A DNA stretch of 39,431 nt from DASWIG01 sp965371445 (GCA_965371445.1 CBDUYN010000092.1:1-39431); one strand, 5' to 3'. Counted from the stretch's first letter, positions 10,101 to 17,833 are shown. The notes: a model not told the origin generated them from the sequence alone. Numbers and translations: made by a program.

Positions 10101-10416
10101 AGTTCGTCTCTCCAATGGCCTCGTACTCGCATCGGATGGCGGTGGCGCCAGTATGGGGATTCTCAGACCACGAAGCGTTGACTGTCGCCGGAGAATTTCC
10201 GGCCGGGATCTTGGCAAACACCATGAAATGATTTCCTGCGGAATTTACGTCGTCGTAGACAGGGAACCTGTTGTGATAGCGGTCCATCATGTCTCTCAAG
10301 AATCGGACGGAAGAGCTGGCAGAGATTTCCGAAGGAGCCTGAGCCGTACCGGCCTCAGCCAGAGAGAGAACGATCAACAGTGAGAGTGCGGCCACGAGCA
10401 GGGGATTTTTCAACAT
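7144..10416 (-). CDS. Secreted (alpha/alpha)6-toroid-like hydrolase with Cys-rich linker and HAF repeats
   Basis: 1090 residues from ATG 10416; an upstream in-frame ATG at 10425 overlaps the AAAGGA ribosome-binding site, so the internal start is preferred. Signal peptide 1-26 (ends GTAQA). Residues about 36-236 match the beta-sandwich domain of the protein encoded at 1-3952 (shared RFPVYDDV, SAGNHF, GGFGWV). Residues about 243-629 are the toroid-like alpha domain (shared NNSWAM-like, EHNL, WFEGTAQ motifs). A Cys-rich stretch at 633-696 (FCRECGPC, FCASDDEC) replaces the TSP3 block of the paralogue. From about 696 to the end are HAF-type extracellular repeats (AFRYTPDVG, AINKYGHVFG, RAYLFKPGRGMIDL). 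The catalytic activity is unknown; a glycoside hydrolase or lyase role is inferred from the fold-like pattern and the GH16 neighbour. Confidence 0.85.
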   Translation of the reverse strand: MLKNPLLVAALSLLIVLSLAEAGTAQAPSEISASSSVRFLRDMMDRYHNRFPVYDDVNSAGNHFMVFAKIPAGNSPATVNASWSENPHTGATAIRCEYEAIGETNFAGFIFMNGHLPDHATAPRLNFGSVPNAGIDLSGAVTLSFWARGEGGGEKIDFFMGGVGRNAETGRATESFPGSTRRQPSLGNTFSLSREWQRFTIPVGHRDLSYVLGGFGWVADDGNNPTGAIFYVDDIEYELSPAAIDRRLDEPRFIASYLTEPSQPDPFDSNLNDDIDLVFRNLAFSYDNAVAILAFLADGRNDSLRRARLVGDAFVYASEHDRFFDDGRIRAGYAAGDLTLPPGWRPNGRSGTVAIPGFYSEARQESFEVAQDTIDVGSNSWVMIALLALYDQTEDRRYLNTARRIGGFVRTFRNAEGLFQGFLGGLRDPETLNPDRQEWASVEHNLSIYSAFKTLLEETGLSAWGQHAEHAWTLVESLWDPGFECYFAGTLDPDRPNEIRLVAPQAWSTLALPDTLAAHPEVLDCAEENQRTFHEGFDGFDFDSDRDCVWFEGTAQMAVAYRFANRHSRAAELQVELRRAQQTSPFGDGLGIVASSCDGLTTGFDFSYSRRLHTAVAAWNVFAQLGFNPYTQEFSDCRLPPGDPGFCRECGPCDAGQGFCASDDECRGDLACAEDFGRSFNFVPGADVCVIPGSVNPAYTVIELPALAISGGTLDSISARALNNRGQVVGRADNLDAGNPRHAAFRYTPDVGMEDIDAEGTYASEGVAINKYGHVFGLTFSGVAQDGFFIYRDATGFDFLDKGVNRGLQVTFSLLDMNDTGDLVGVRPRRDGRLIPYLYTDEDGWVSLTVLEPSFARYSTLPVAINDMGEMLFTSTPGPSRGQDAYVLLGGDQLVQLGHFGGHVNVPRGFNKQGRVVGFSETATGQVRAYLFKPGRGMIDLHRGRFTGSLAGWLTQKGLVGGIFENEAPDTLFTFDERRSQKLKVIARPADFRSLLPAGASLTGIEVIDMNERLEFVGRIEGADSSGAVLQRFFYFSRAVGLLDLQEILDAEGSERQIHEVLNVNDRGAVLVGFLAGERRGAIVLAPSEE

Positions 10417-10454
10417 GACGTCCATCCTTTCAAATGCTCAGGAGAGCTAATGAT

Positions 10455-12107
10455 TCAGAACCCAAGGCGAAGGCCGAAGCGCGCAAGTTGCTGCCGTTCG
10501 TCGAGCCGGTGGTACTCTCGTACCTCGTAAGCAGCTTCCAGGATCAGCGTGCTCCGGTTCGCCGGACTGCTGAAGAGCTCGACAAACGAGCTGGCCACGA
10601 ACCCCCGGCTCTCAAAGTCGTCGAGCCCTTCGGAGGACAACTCCTCGAAGAGCCGTAGGTTGACGGCCCACTGCGCGAGACCCAAGGGCCGATCCGCCTG
10701 CCTTCTTTGGAGATCGTTGACACGATCGATCAAACGATGGGTCAGAATGAGGTTTACCTCGAGATTCGAGCTGTCCTCGCCGGTCTTGCCGCGGACGACG
10801 TTGCGAAAGAAGTTGGGTAGGATCAGCAGATCCGTCCGGGCGAAGAGCTCAGTGAGCTTCAGGCCGGCGAAGAAAGTCTCCTGGACGAGCTCGACGTCGT
10901 CTCCGAACTCGCGCGTGCGCGTCACATAGCCGACGGAGTACTCAAACCCCCGCGGATCGATTAGGCGATCTTTGGTCGTCTCCCGAGATCGGAAGTGCAG
11001 CAGACGCAGGTTGGCTGCCGCCAGTTGGTCGCGATCCGTGCCGCCGTGCTCGAGATCGATCGAGGCGAAGGCTCCCAGCAGTTGCAAGTCCGCCTTCACC
11101 CGGCCAAAGCTACGCGTCCAGGTCGTCGAGGCTACGATGCGGTCGAAGGCCTCCTCCGGCGGACCCTCGATGTCGAACGTGCCGTGGTGCAGCTCGACGC
11201 GCCACAGGAGATCGGCCACCGGGGCCATGTTCACCGTGTCCTCGAGCGCCAGCTCGAATTCCTCGACCTCGAGGTCCGCGAACTGGACGGGTAGCGTCTG
11301 GCTTGCAATGACGTTGGTGCCGTCGACTGTGAACCAGGCGAGGTCCAGGTAGGGCAGTCGTCCAGCACGGAACCGGAGCACAGTACGACGGCGGCTGAGG
11401 TCCTGCTCGCGCAGCATGTCGGTGGTGTCGAAGCGCGGGTTGCGGTTAAGCAGGGTGTTGGCAGGCGTGGCCAGGTCGTTGTGCGCGACCGGGAATCCTC
11501 CGTCGTCGATAGTCGAGCCCAGGTAGAGGCCGAACTTCTGTCCTGGCTTGCGGGGGATCACCAGACCGAGACCCTCGCGTTTGTTCAGTTCGATGCGACC
11601 ACGGTGGATGCGCTCCCGCAGGTCGTCCAGGTACTCCGGTGCTTCGGCATCAGTTGCGTCGGCAAGCGCCGTCTCGATGGCCTGCTCGGCGCGCACGTAG
11701 TAGGCCTCGGCCTCTGCGAACAGCCCCTTGGTACCGCGGTAGGTCCGGTAGTAGGTGGCGGCAGCTTCGAGCACCTCGGGATTTTCTGGCGCCAACTCGA
11801 CGGCCTTCTGGTAGAGCTGCTCGGCATGGTAGCTGCCCATGTCACGGTGGAGGTCGGCGAGCCACTTGAGGCACGCGACCTGATCCTCAGCTGGCTGAAC
11901 CAGTACCTGGCCCTCCGCCTGCTTCAGGTACAGGGCGAGCTGCTGCCCCGAGATCCCCGCGTCCACCTCCTCGCCGAGTGACGACAGCTGCCGGCACCGA
12001 AGCCATTGGGCCTGAAGGGCCGATGCGGTGAGAGGAACAACGACGATCACGGCGCAGAGCCTTGTGATCGAACAGCGAAACTTCGGACTGAGCGAGCAAA
12101 TGAGCAT
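10455..12107 (-). CDS. TPR-containing outer-membrane beta-barrel protein
   Basis: 550 residues. A signal peptide is predicted (hydrophobic CAVIVVVPLTASALQA). Residues about 60-180 form TPR-like helices (HAEQLYQKAVELAPENPEVLEAA is the clearest unit). Residues about 195-550 are strand-rich with alternating hydrophobicity and end in LARFGLRLGF, a C-terminal aromatic residue typical of beta-barrel proteins recognised by the Bam machinery. An AGGGTCAAAG stretch precedes ATG 12107. It is the first gene of the leftward exported-protein run, 38 bp before the HAF-repeat gene. It could be a secretion or assembly pore for the enzymes behind it; this is inference from order and topology only. Confidence 0.7.
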   Translation of the reverse strand: MLICSLSPKFRCSITRLCAVIVVVPLTASALQAQWLRCRQLSSLGEEVDAGISGQQLALYLKQAEGQVLVQPAEDQVACLKWLADLHRDMGSYHAEQLYQKAVELAPENPEVLEAAATYYRTYRGTKGLFAEAEAYYVRAEQAIETALADATDAEAPEYLDDLRERIHRGRIELNKREGLGLVIPRKPGQKFGLYLGSTIDDGGFPVAHNDLATPANTLLNRNPRFDTTDMLREQDLSRRRTVLRFRAGRLPYLDLAWFTVDGTNVIASQTLPVQFADLEVEEFELALEDTVNMAPVADLLWRVELHHGTFDIEGPPEEAFDRIVASTTWTRSFGRVKADLQLLGAFASIDLEHGGTDRDQLAAANLRLLHFRSRETTKDRLIDPRGFEYSVGYVTRTREFGDDVELVQETFFAGLKLTELFARTDLLILPNFFRNVVRGKTGEDSSNLEVNLILTHRLIDRVNDLQRRQADRPLGLAQWAVNLRLFEELSSEGLDDFESRGFVASSFVELFSSPANRSTLILEAAYEVREYHRLDERQQLARFGLRLGF

Positions 12108-12122
12108 GTCTTTGACCCTCGT

Positions 12123-12506
12123 TTATGATCGCGTAAACCGGATTGCAGAAGTGCCATCCTGCCTCTCGCAGCCTCTCACGACCCAGTCGCCGACCAGACT
12201 GTCCGATAAGCTCTCCGGGCCTTGGAGCGTGCCGTCAAGGACCGCCGGCAGGACGGTTCCGTGGGTCGCGGCCATCCTGGCGATGAGTTCGGGCTCGTCG
12301 GAGAACGGGTCGATGGCGATGGCGTTCTCACGAGCTACCGAGGTCGGGACGTCGTAGACCACATCCGTCTGCCAGGGTCCGTTCTCGTTCGTGGCGTACC
12401 GGAAGATCCCGACTGGGTCCCCGTAACTGATGTGGACGTACCCGGCAGGGTCCACAGCGGTCGACGTGTAGCTGTAGTGAATGTAGCTAGCCCCTCCGAG
12501 GTCCAT
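12123..12506 (-). pseudogene. Decayed fragment of a blade-repeat exoprotein gene (paralogue of the 5' end of the gene at 1-3952)
   Basis: The 127-residue frame aligns by eye with residues about 36-105 of the protein starting at 3952: DLGGASYIHYSYTSTAVDPAG matches DLGLSIHYSDTSIATDSTG, followed by VHISY, RYAT and REN-IA in the same order. No signal peptide is present. The frame is open upstream to about 12617 (with a proline-rich stretch) but begins after a stop and has no clear start. It ends 15 bp before the ATG of the TPR/barrel gene. It may be a translated remnant, but truncation at both ends supports a relic. Confidence 0.6.
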
Positions 12507-12598
12507 CGACTCCAGGTCCGGCTTTGGGCCAGGAGGTCTCGGTTCTGGTCTCCGGCCCTTACTTGAGATCGCGTAAACGGGAGCCCAGAAGTTCCATC
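12127..12598. repeat. Imperfect 32-bp direct repeat flanking the relic (12127-12158 and 12567-12598)
   Basis: Copy 1 and copy 2 match at 27 of 32 positions, sharing GATCGCGTAAAC and CAGAAGTNCCATC. On the minus strand each encodes DGTS-x3-FTRS in one frame. The second copy therefore looks like the tail of another degraded unit, left by partial duplication. Confidence 0.6.
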
Positions 12599-12796
12599 GA
12601 TTCAGACCAGCTTCGGGTCAGCCCACAAAGAAGGCTCCACCCACCTCCCACGGGCTATGGCCGTCATTCGAAGCCGGCAGAGAAGATGGCGCACGATGAA
12701 CCGGCGAAGAAGATGGTCAAGACCGCGAAACCAAGCGTCGAGGGGACCAACGAACACCGAACCCTGAGACGACCAACGATAAATGTGAGGTTACGA
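12507..12796. other. Intergenic / degraded coding boundary
   Basis: About 290 bp between the relic and the AT-richer gene block. It contains the second copy of the 32-bp repeat and short frames interrupted by stops on the minus strand. No intact gene or RNA is seen. Base composition drops sharply to the right of about 12780. Confidence 0.45.
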
Positions 12797-13558
12797 TCAT
12801 TTCTCCCTGTAGAGAACAACGAGCATCTCATCGGCAAAATCCTTAGGAGTAAGCACGCGGCTTTCACGCTGATAACCGTCCTTTTCGACGATAAACTTTT
12901 GTCCAGAATTGCCGCGTATAAAGAAATATCCACTCGGAGAGGAGAGAATCGAGTCATCTTCGCTTTCTTCGATTTTAATCTGAGCGTCGGAGAGACCCTC
13001 GCCGGCATCGGACACAACTATCCCTGCGATGAATGCAAAACCCTCTGAATCGTCGATTTGGCGGAGAAGGAAATTCTCTCTCCGAAGATGCTGTATAAAT
13101 TCCTGCCGCATCTTCATCCTCTCTGTGAGAACTTCATAGATCTCATGCGTCGACTGCTCTAGTTCTGCTCTTTCAGCTTTCCCTTGTTGAAGGACATAGC
13201 CTGTCACTAGGAATAACGCCGTCACGACGGCCATGAGGATGGCGGCTACCGACGCTCTTCTTTGCCATCGCAGCGTCTCTACCTTCAGTCGTTGAACATC
13301 ATTCAGCGACAGCGCCTGAGTCAAGTCGATCATTACGCAAATCTGATGGGGTGGTTTTGTCGGACCCTTCCAGCAGATAAAATCTTCTTCCAAAGTATAG
13401 AACTCCCTGTCAAGAGTGCCGCCTGCTGCATAAATCTTGTTAACCTTCGCCCCTGGAAGTCTAAGAGCTGAGGAACTCCAGCCGCCACGAATGCCATCCC
13501 AGTTTCTGGCCTTCGAAAAGACTATGGTGAATGAAAAATGGTCTGGTGTTTCTTTCAC
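12797..13558 (-). CDS. Single-TM protein with periplasmic carboxypeptidase-regulatory-like domain
   Basis: 253 residues from a GTG start with GAGGAAGG 5 bp upstream. Residues 1-98 form a soluble, unrecognised domain (motifs FTIVFSKARNWDG, EEDFICWKGP, ICVMIDLT). One transmembrane helix lies at about 102-123, a charged coiled coil at 125-168, and a beta-sandwich resembling the carboxypeptidase-regulatory/peptidase-associated fold at 174-250 (GIVVSDAGEGLSDAQIKI, then SGYFFI and VEKDGYQ). Positive residues before the TM suggest the N-domain is cytoplasmic and the sandwich periplasmic. It is the last gene of the leftward protease train, 142 bp after its neighbour. The role is unknown; a membrane sensor or adaptor for the adjacent caspase-like proteins is inferred. 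Confidence 0.75.
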   Translation of the reverse strand: MKETPDHFSFTIVFSKARNWDGIRGGWSSSALRLPGAKVNKIYAAGGTLDREFYTLEEDFICWKGPTKPPHQICVMIDLTQALSLNDVQRLKVETLRWQRRASVAAILMAVVTALFLVTGYVLQQGKAERAELEQSTHEIYEVLTERMKMRQEFIQHLRRENFLLRQIDDSEGFAFIAGIVVSDAGEGLSDAQIKIEESEDDSILSSPSGYFFIRGNSGQKFIVEKDGYQRESRVLTPKDFADEMLVVLYREK

Positions 13559-13700
13559 GTGGCCTTCCTCTCTTTCGACGTTTGAGTCATCTACTTGACT
13601 GTCATGTGCAAATTGGCTCGCGAAGTGAGATTCTCCACAGATCAGCCCCCGCTGACCCTAACTGAGATCAGTCAGGGTCAGCAGTTTCAGGCCAGTTACA

Positions 13701-14399
13701 TCAGATACCCCTTGGTGCCTCTATGACCTGTTTGGCGACGATATCGATACGTGCCAGCAAGGCACCGGCCGGATCCATTTGAAAGATCTCTACGACCGCA
13801 GGTGCGAGAGTCTCCTTCGGCACCAGGAGAAAAGCTACGAGGGTAGCCTGATAGCCACGAAAAACCGTGCCAATTCTCCATGTGCCATCACGATTAACCT
13901 GGGCGTAACCATGACCCTCTGATCCAACCGCAGATGGATGGATGTACCATTTATCAGTCAAGACATATACCAACACCTTGTACTTCCCATGGTCACCTGA
14001 CGGTATTCCTGTGACGGTCCCCAGAATTTGTGCACGGCTGACAAAGTCCGTCATCACGATTTCGGGCCTGGTCGTGTCTCGATCAAGAGACGCGAGCAGA
14101 TTAAATCTTGACTGTGGGCTAACATCCTTCGTATGGGTCTTGTAGCCTTCCTTTCCTATCTTGACCGTGATGGGTTCTGAGCACAGTATGACGAATTTGA
14201 AGCGACCTTCATCATTCGTCGTCACAGGATTGATGTCGGAATCTTGGACAGATACAATGGCTCCTTGGATGGGTTCTTCAGTGTTGGCGTCGATGACTTC
14301 CCCGGAAACTACCATTGCAACTTCTTCAGCCGCCAGATTGCAGCATGGCCACAATGCAAGGGCGAATGTAAGCGTGATGATAGCGATCGATTTCCTCAT
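13701..14399 (-). CDS. Secreted protein with carboxypeptidase-regulatory-like domain
   Basis: 232 residues. Signal peptide about 1-23 (LALWPCCNLA; the double Cys leaves open a lipoprotein but no clean lipobox is seen). Residues about 30-105 are a carboxypeptidase-regulatory-like Ig sandwich: VSGEVIDANTEEPIQGAIVSV, then DEGRFKF and KEGYKTH. Residues about 118-225 form a second domain with YVLTDKWYIHP and DGTWRIGTVFRG motifs that I recognise as a recurrent but unnamed extracytoplasmic module. The start ATG overlaps the stop of the CHAT gene upstream (ATGA) and has AAGGAG at good spacing, so the two are translationally coupled. Likely a periplasmic partner of the membrane CHAT protease; its ligand is unknown. 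Confidence 0.8.
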   Translation of the reverse strand: MRKSIAIITLTFALALWPCCNLAAEEVAMVVSGEVIDANTEEPIQGAIVSVQDSDINPVTTNDEGRFKFVILCSEPITVKIGKEGYKTHTKDVSPQSRFNLLASLDRDTTRPEIVMTDFVSRAQILGTVTGIPSGDHGKYKVLVYVLTDKWYIHPSAVGSEGHGYAQVNRDGTWRIGTVFRGYQATLVAFLLVPKETLAPAVVEIFQMDPAGALLARIDIVAKQVIEAPRGI

Positions 14400-16039
14400 G
14401 GTTCTTTCTCCTTTTCGAGTGTTATTGAGATGCCGACCTCTTCACTGGATTTCGTTTGGTTGAACTCCTTTTCGTCAATAGTGACCTCCTTCGTTCGGTA
14501 GTCCATGCTTTCGACGACGATGATGTCGTCGACCCTGCATTGTATCTTCTTGATGCCATCTGAACCTGTTGCGCCCTTGTAGTCCTCTTGTTGTTTTCCT
14601 CTCTTCTTGGTAGATATACGAGCTCCTTCTACAATGCCTTCAGTCGATGTGACGTGTATTTCACAGGTTTTTATATTCGCGCCGTTGTCACCTGTTTGTG
14701 ACCCATTGTCGTCTTGGGAGTCTTCAGGTGAGTTGTCCTGGTCGTCCGGCGGCAAGTCAGGTTCGTGAGGCTTGACGTCCGTAGGTATGCTTGAATGAAA
14801 TGCTAGCAGTGGTTGTGTTTGGCGGCAGATCCAAAGACTCGCGAAAGTCACTAGAATCGAGACGGCGACAAGGATTATAATGGCTTTTCTGTTACGAGAG
14901 GACGAGGGGGGTGGGTAGTCACACTTCGCCAGCGGGTGGGCGAAGACGACATAGGCCAGCCAAGTGAGGTCATCTCGAAAAGAATTCCTGGTCGCCAGTC
15001 GAGCTTGGCGAACGGCTTCGCCTATCGGTATTCTTTGGAAGAAAAGTGAGTAGAACTCTGTGACGAAATATGATGCCGCTTCATCCGTTGTCGACCAGAA
15101 TGTCCCTATGAAGGCTCCCGATTCGAGCTTTAGAAAATTGTCGGCCCACCCTCCTATGCCGGTGAGTGCCGGCGCGCTGCGACCCGTTTGGCAGGCATTC
15201 AGAAAGACGAGTGGATGTCTTTGACCAATTTTCCTCATTCTGCCGTCGCTCAAGTTTTTTGGACTGATCTCTGTGCCATCGTGAAATCGTAACGGCCAAC
15301 TATTGGGGTCTAGTCCCCGAGCTTCACCATGTCCGTTTAAATGCCAACCGTCAAACCTTCCTGATGCCATATTTTCAATCAAAGTTTTCCCAGTTACGAT
15401 TTGAACCGTCCTCTTCGTGCCCTCCATGCATTTCAAGAAGTCAGCATCTCCCAAACCTGCGGGGGCGTGAATCAAGTGCTCTCCCCTTCGCTCTCCATGA
15501 TGAGCATTAGTTGAGACTTCTCCTGCTGCCGCAATGCACTGCAACGGTAAGTGAAGATAACTCTCGTTGAGATCGAGTCTCCAGCGAGTGAGATTGAATG
15601 CTTCGCACAGGTAAACTCCGGCCTCAGATTGATCGTCAGTAGCGGTCGCAGGGTGGCGTATTTTTAGCATTTCCCAGGGAATCCATCCTTCATCAGATTG
15701 AATCTGGAGGATGTTTTCTCTGTTCCGAAGTTGCCAGAGGAACCTCTCCAAAGGCTCTGGAAATAATCTTTCCGTCAACTCGTAGCCAAACTCGTCGAGG
15801 GTGCGGGACATGTCTTCATTTGAGTATTTCGCCTCCTCGATCTTCTCGAAGAAATCTTTGAAGTGCTCTGATGGGTCTTGGCGTAGAGGTTCCGATTTAA
15901 ATCGAATTGTTCTCGCGAAGGGCGATGATCTTTCTGTGCGGATTTTATAAGAAAAATGTGTAGTCTTGCCGTTTTTCTCATGAGTGCGTATTTGAAGAAT
16001 GACCATGTGTCGGAACTCCGTCGGTCTATGTGATGACAT
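14396..16039 (-). CDS. Membrane-anchored CHAT (caspase-fold) protease with periplasmic Ig-like domain
   Basis: 547 residues. The CHAT peptidase domain spans about 165-370, with catalytic H237 in HLNGHGE and C283 in FLNACQTG, the standard His/Cys dyad of the family. One TM helix lies at about 385-405, followed by an acidic low-complexity linker (DLPPDDQDNSPEDSQDD) and a beta-sandwich at 457-542 (CEIHVTSTEGIVEGARIST, then MDYRTKEV) similar to the sandwich of the next two genes. Topology implies a cytoplasmic protease wired to a periplasmic domain. The ATG directly abuts the upstream gene's TGA; an alternative ATG at 16006 has a better-spaced ACGGAG. CHAT proteases act in bacterial conflict and programmed proteolysis (for example gasdermin activation or Craspase/TPR-CHAT). 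No gasdermin-like gene is recognisable here, so the substrate is unknown. Confidence 0.88.
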   Translation of the reverse strand: MSSHRPTEFRHMVILQIRTHEKNGKTTHFSYKIRTERSSPFARTIRFKSEPLRQDPSEHFKDFFEKIEEAKYSNEDMSRTLDEFGYELTERLFPEPLERFLWQLRNRENILQIQSDEGWIPWEMLKIRHPATATDDQSEAGVYLCEAFNLTRWRLDLNESYLHLPLQCIAAAGEVSTNAHHGERRGEHLIHAPAGLGDADFLKCMEGTKRTVQIVTGKTLIENMASGRFDGWHLNGHGEARGLDPNSWPLRFHDGTEISPKNLSDGRMRKIGQRHPLVFLNACQTGRSAPALTGIGGWADNFLKLESGAFIGTFWSTTDEAASYFVTEFYSLFFQRIPIGEAVRQARLATRNSFRDDLTWLAYVVFAHPLAKCDYPPPSSSRNRKAIIILVAVSILVTFASLWICRQTQPLLAFHSSIPTDVKPHEPDLPPDDQDNSPEDSQDDNGSQTGDNGANIKTCEIHVTSTEGIVEGARISTKKRGKQQEDYKGATGSDGIKKIQCRVDDIIVVESMDYRTKEVTIDEKEFNQTKSSEEVGISITLEKEKEP

Positions 16040-17833
16040 TCACGGTCTGCTTCTATTTTGTTGAGTGTGTTCTCGTGGTCTGCCGAGGACATAGACCGCA
16101 GGATCTCCCAGGACGATAAAGTTACGCGCATCGTTGAGGGCGGTCCACTCAAACTCGCGCCTTTGCCGCGCCTGTTCGTCGTCAGCCTCATCTCCGCCGT
16201 GCTCTCGGCGCTCAATCTCGAGAGTCAGTGCTGCCGCAATGGCGGTATACCGTCGTACTAGTGAGCGCATCGCGTGCCCCAAGCGATGACCTTGCCGCAA
16301 TAGTTGGAGGATCGTGTCTTTCAAGCTTAGAACTGCTGGTATTTCCTTGTCGCCGAAGGCCCACGCGAAGGATGTTGTCCAACCTCGATCGACGTGGCCG
16401 ATGCATGCGAGAGCCCCACGGCTTAAGAGCTCTTGAGGTAGGCGAGCGACGAACGGTTGCTCGGCCAGGATCTCGGGCTCCCCCTTCTTCGCTGCGTGCG
16501 GAAAGTTACTCCTCACCGGGGTGCCAGCTCCGTAGCAGCAGAACAGAAAAATGACCTGACCGTCGAGACGGGAACTCTCGGAAACGTCGTCAGCTGAGAA
16601 GCGGTCGTCGTCCTGCTGACAGAGCAGAGCGCCCTGATAACGCTTCTGTCGGGCATCCCCAGCAGCGAAGCTCTCACCATGGCAGGAGGCAAGAATGATT
16701 CCGGGCGCGGCTTCGGAATCAAGACATTGACGCAAATTGCTGGACGATGCTTTAGAGCGACAGAGTGTCTCGAGCTTCCAGTCATCTGCGAGATGGTTCC
16801 AATCCTCTCTGAGCGGTGCGACGAGATGACGTGCCAGAAGGTCGGTAACCCAATCGCCGCGCTCGACCGAGAAAAGCGTGGCTTTGCGAGACAAACTGCT
16901 ACCCTTCCGCTCCGTCTTGACCACAGCGCGTGCGTAGCGACCGTAGTCCTCGACGTCGTCGAAAGCGATGCGCCCAACGGCGTGGCTCGTCGCGAGCTGA
17001 TACTGGAATTCGAAAGGTATCTTTTCTGGACTACCAACGATCAGAATATAATACGGGAGCCTCTCGGGGTCGAAGACTCCCGGTATCTCGCCGTGCCGAT
17101 TCCAGAGGAAGACACTAGCCGATTCCGAAGGGTGGTAGGTGAGCTTCCGATAAAGATTCGCTGCCTGATCCTCGCGGCGCCTCAGGAGCGGGCGCAATTG
17201 TGCAGGAATGGCAGGATCTTCGCCGAGCGCAAAGACGACGCCCCAGCCAGTCTTTGCTAACTTGTGCGGATCTACGTCGGCCGGTAGCTCGCGCCATTTA
17301 CGTTGCTCCAGACTCTCGATCTTTTCCTCGTACTTGCGGCACAAACGAAGCTCGTCGTGCGACGAGATGCCAGTACCCGTTTCTGCCGTATCGAGATGTT
17401 TAGTGAGAGTTGGGAGATCAAGTTCCAAGGGCTCGAGCCGTCGCTTGCGTTCGATAGTTCTCTCTTCGCCGACGGCGCCGAAACGAATCTCGCCCGTGTT
17501 CCGCACCTGGATACGAGCGTCGTCAGCCCGGGCGGCTTTTTCGAGATCTTCATCCGAGAGGAGTTGTTTAGGCTTTCGGTCCCCCGGCATGTCGCCGGCC
17601 CCAGTCTGATCGACAGGTTCGTCCTCGACGTCTTCTTCCCCGATGTCACCAAACCGGATTTCGGACTCTCTGGACGGTCGCCTCTCGTCCTCTACGTCGC
17701 CGTAGCGGAATTCAAACTCCCTGGACGGTCGTCTCTCAGCCATGGTCTCCTCCTGGACTTCTTCCTCAGGCTCCCTGGACGATCGCTCCTCAGCCATCGC
17801 CTCGTCCCGGGCTCTTTCGTCATCGGTACTCAT
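16040..17833 (-). CDS. Soluble C25/caspase-like cysteine protease with repetitive disordered N-terminus
   Basis: 597 residues, no signal peptide or TM. Residues 1-135 are highly charged and repetitive: RRPSRE occurs twice, and an [FI]R[FY]G[DA] motif occurs at 42-46, 59-63 and 116-120. Residues about 195-585 form a caspase-fold peptidase with YYILIVGSPEKIPFEFQ, AVGRIAFDD, catalytic His385 in ASCHGESF and Cys433 in FLFCCYGAG, the pattern seen in gingipain/C25-like and caspase-like bacterial proteins. Start and stop overlap or abut both neighbours (ATGA with the upstream gene, TGA|ATG with the downstream gene), so three protease genes are coupled. The repeated N-terminal motifs may be a regulatory tail or self-cleavage sites; this is inference. 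Substrate unknown. Confidence 0.85.
   Translation of the reverse strand: MSTDDERARDEAMAEERSSREPEEEVQEETMAERRPSREFEFRYGDVEDERRPSRESEIRFGDIGEEDVEDEPVDQTGAGDMPGDRKPKQLLSDEDLEKAARADDARIQVRNTGEIRFGAVGEERTIERKRRLEPLELDLPTLTKHLDTAETGTGISSHDELRLCRKYEEKIESLEQRKWRELPADVDPHKLAKTGWGVVFALGEDPAIPAQLRPLLRRREDQAANLYRKLTYHPSESASVFLWNRHGEIPGVFDPERLPYYILIVGSPEKIPFEFQYQLATSHAVGRIAFDDVEDYGRYARAVVKTERKGSSLSRKATLFSVERGDWVTDLLARHLVAPLREDWNHLADDWKLETLCRSKASSSNLRQCLDSEAAPGIILASCHGESFAAGDARQKRYQGALLCQQDDDRFSADDVSESSRLDGQVIFLFCCYGAGTPVRSNFPHAAKKGEPEILAEQPFVARLPQELLSRGALACIGHVDRGWTTSFAWAFGDKEIPAVLSLKDTILQLLRQGHRLGHAMRSLVRRYTAIAAALTLEIERREHGGDEADDEQARQRREFEWTALNDARNFIVLGDPAVYVLGRPREHTQQNRSRP
17666..17799 (-). repeat. Short imperfect direct repeats in the protease N-terminal tail
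   Basis: Three related copies begin at 17666, 17717 and 17771, sharing CTCCCTGGACGGTCG-like cores; the second and third are similar over 29 bp. They encode SREPEEE / RRPSRE segments and explain the repetitive tail of the caspase-like protease. Confidence 0.7.
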
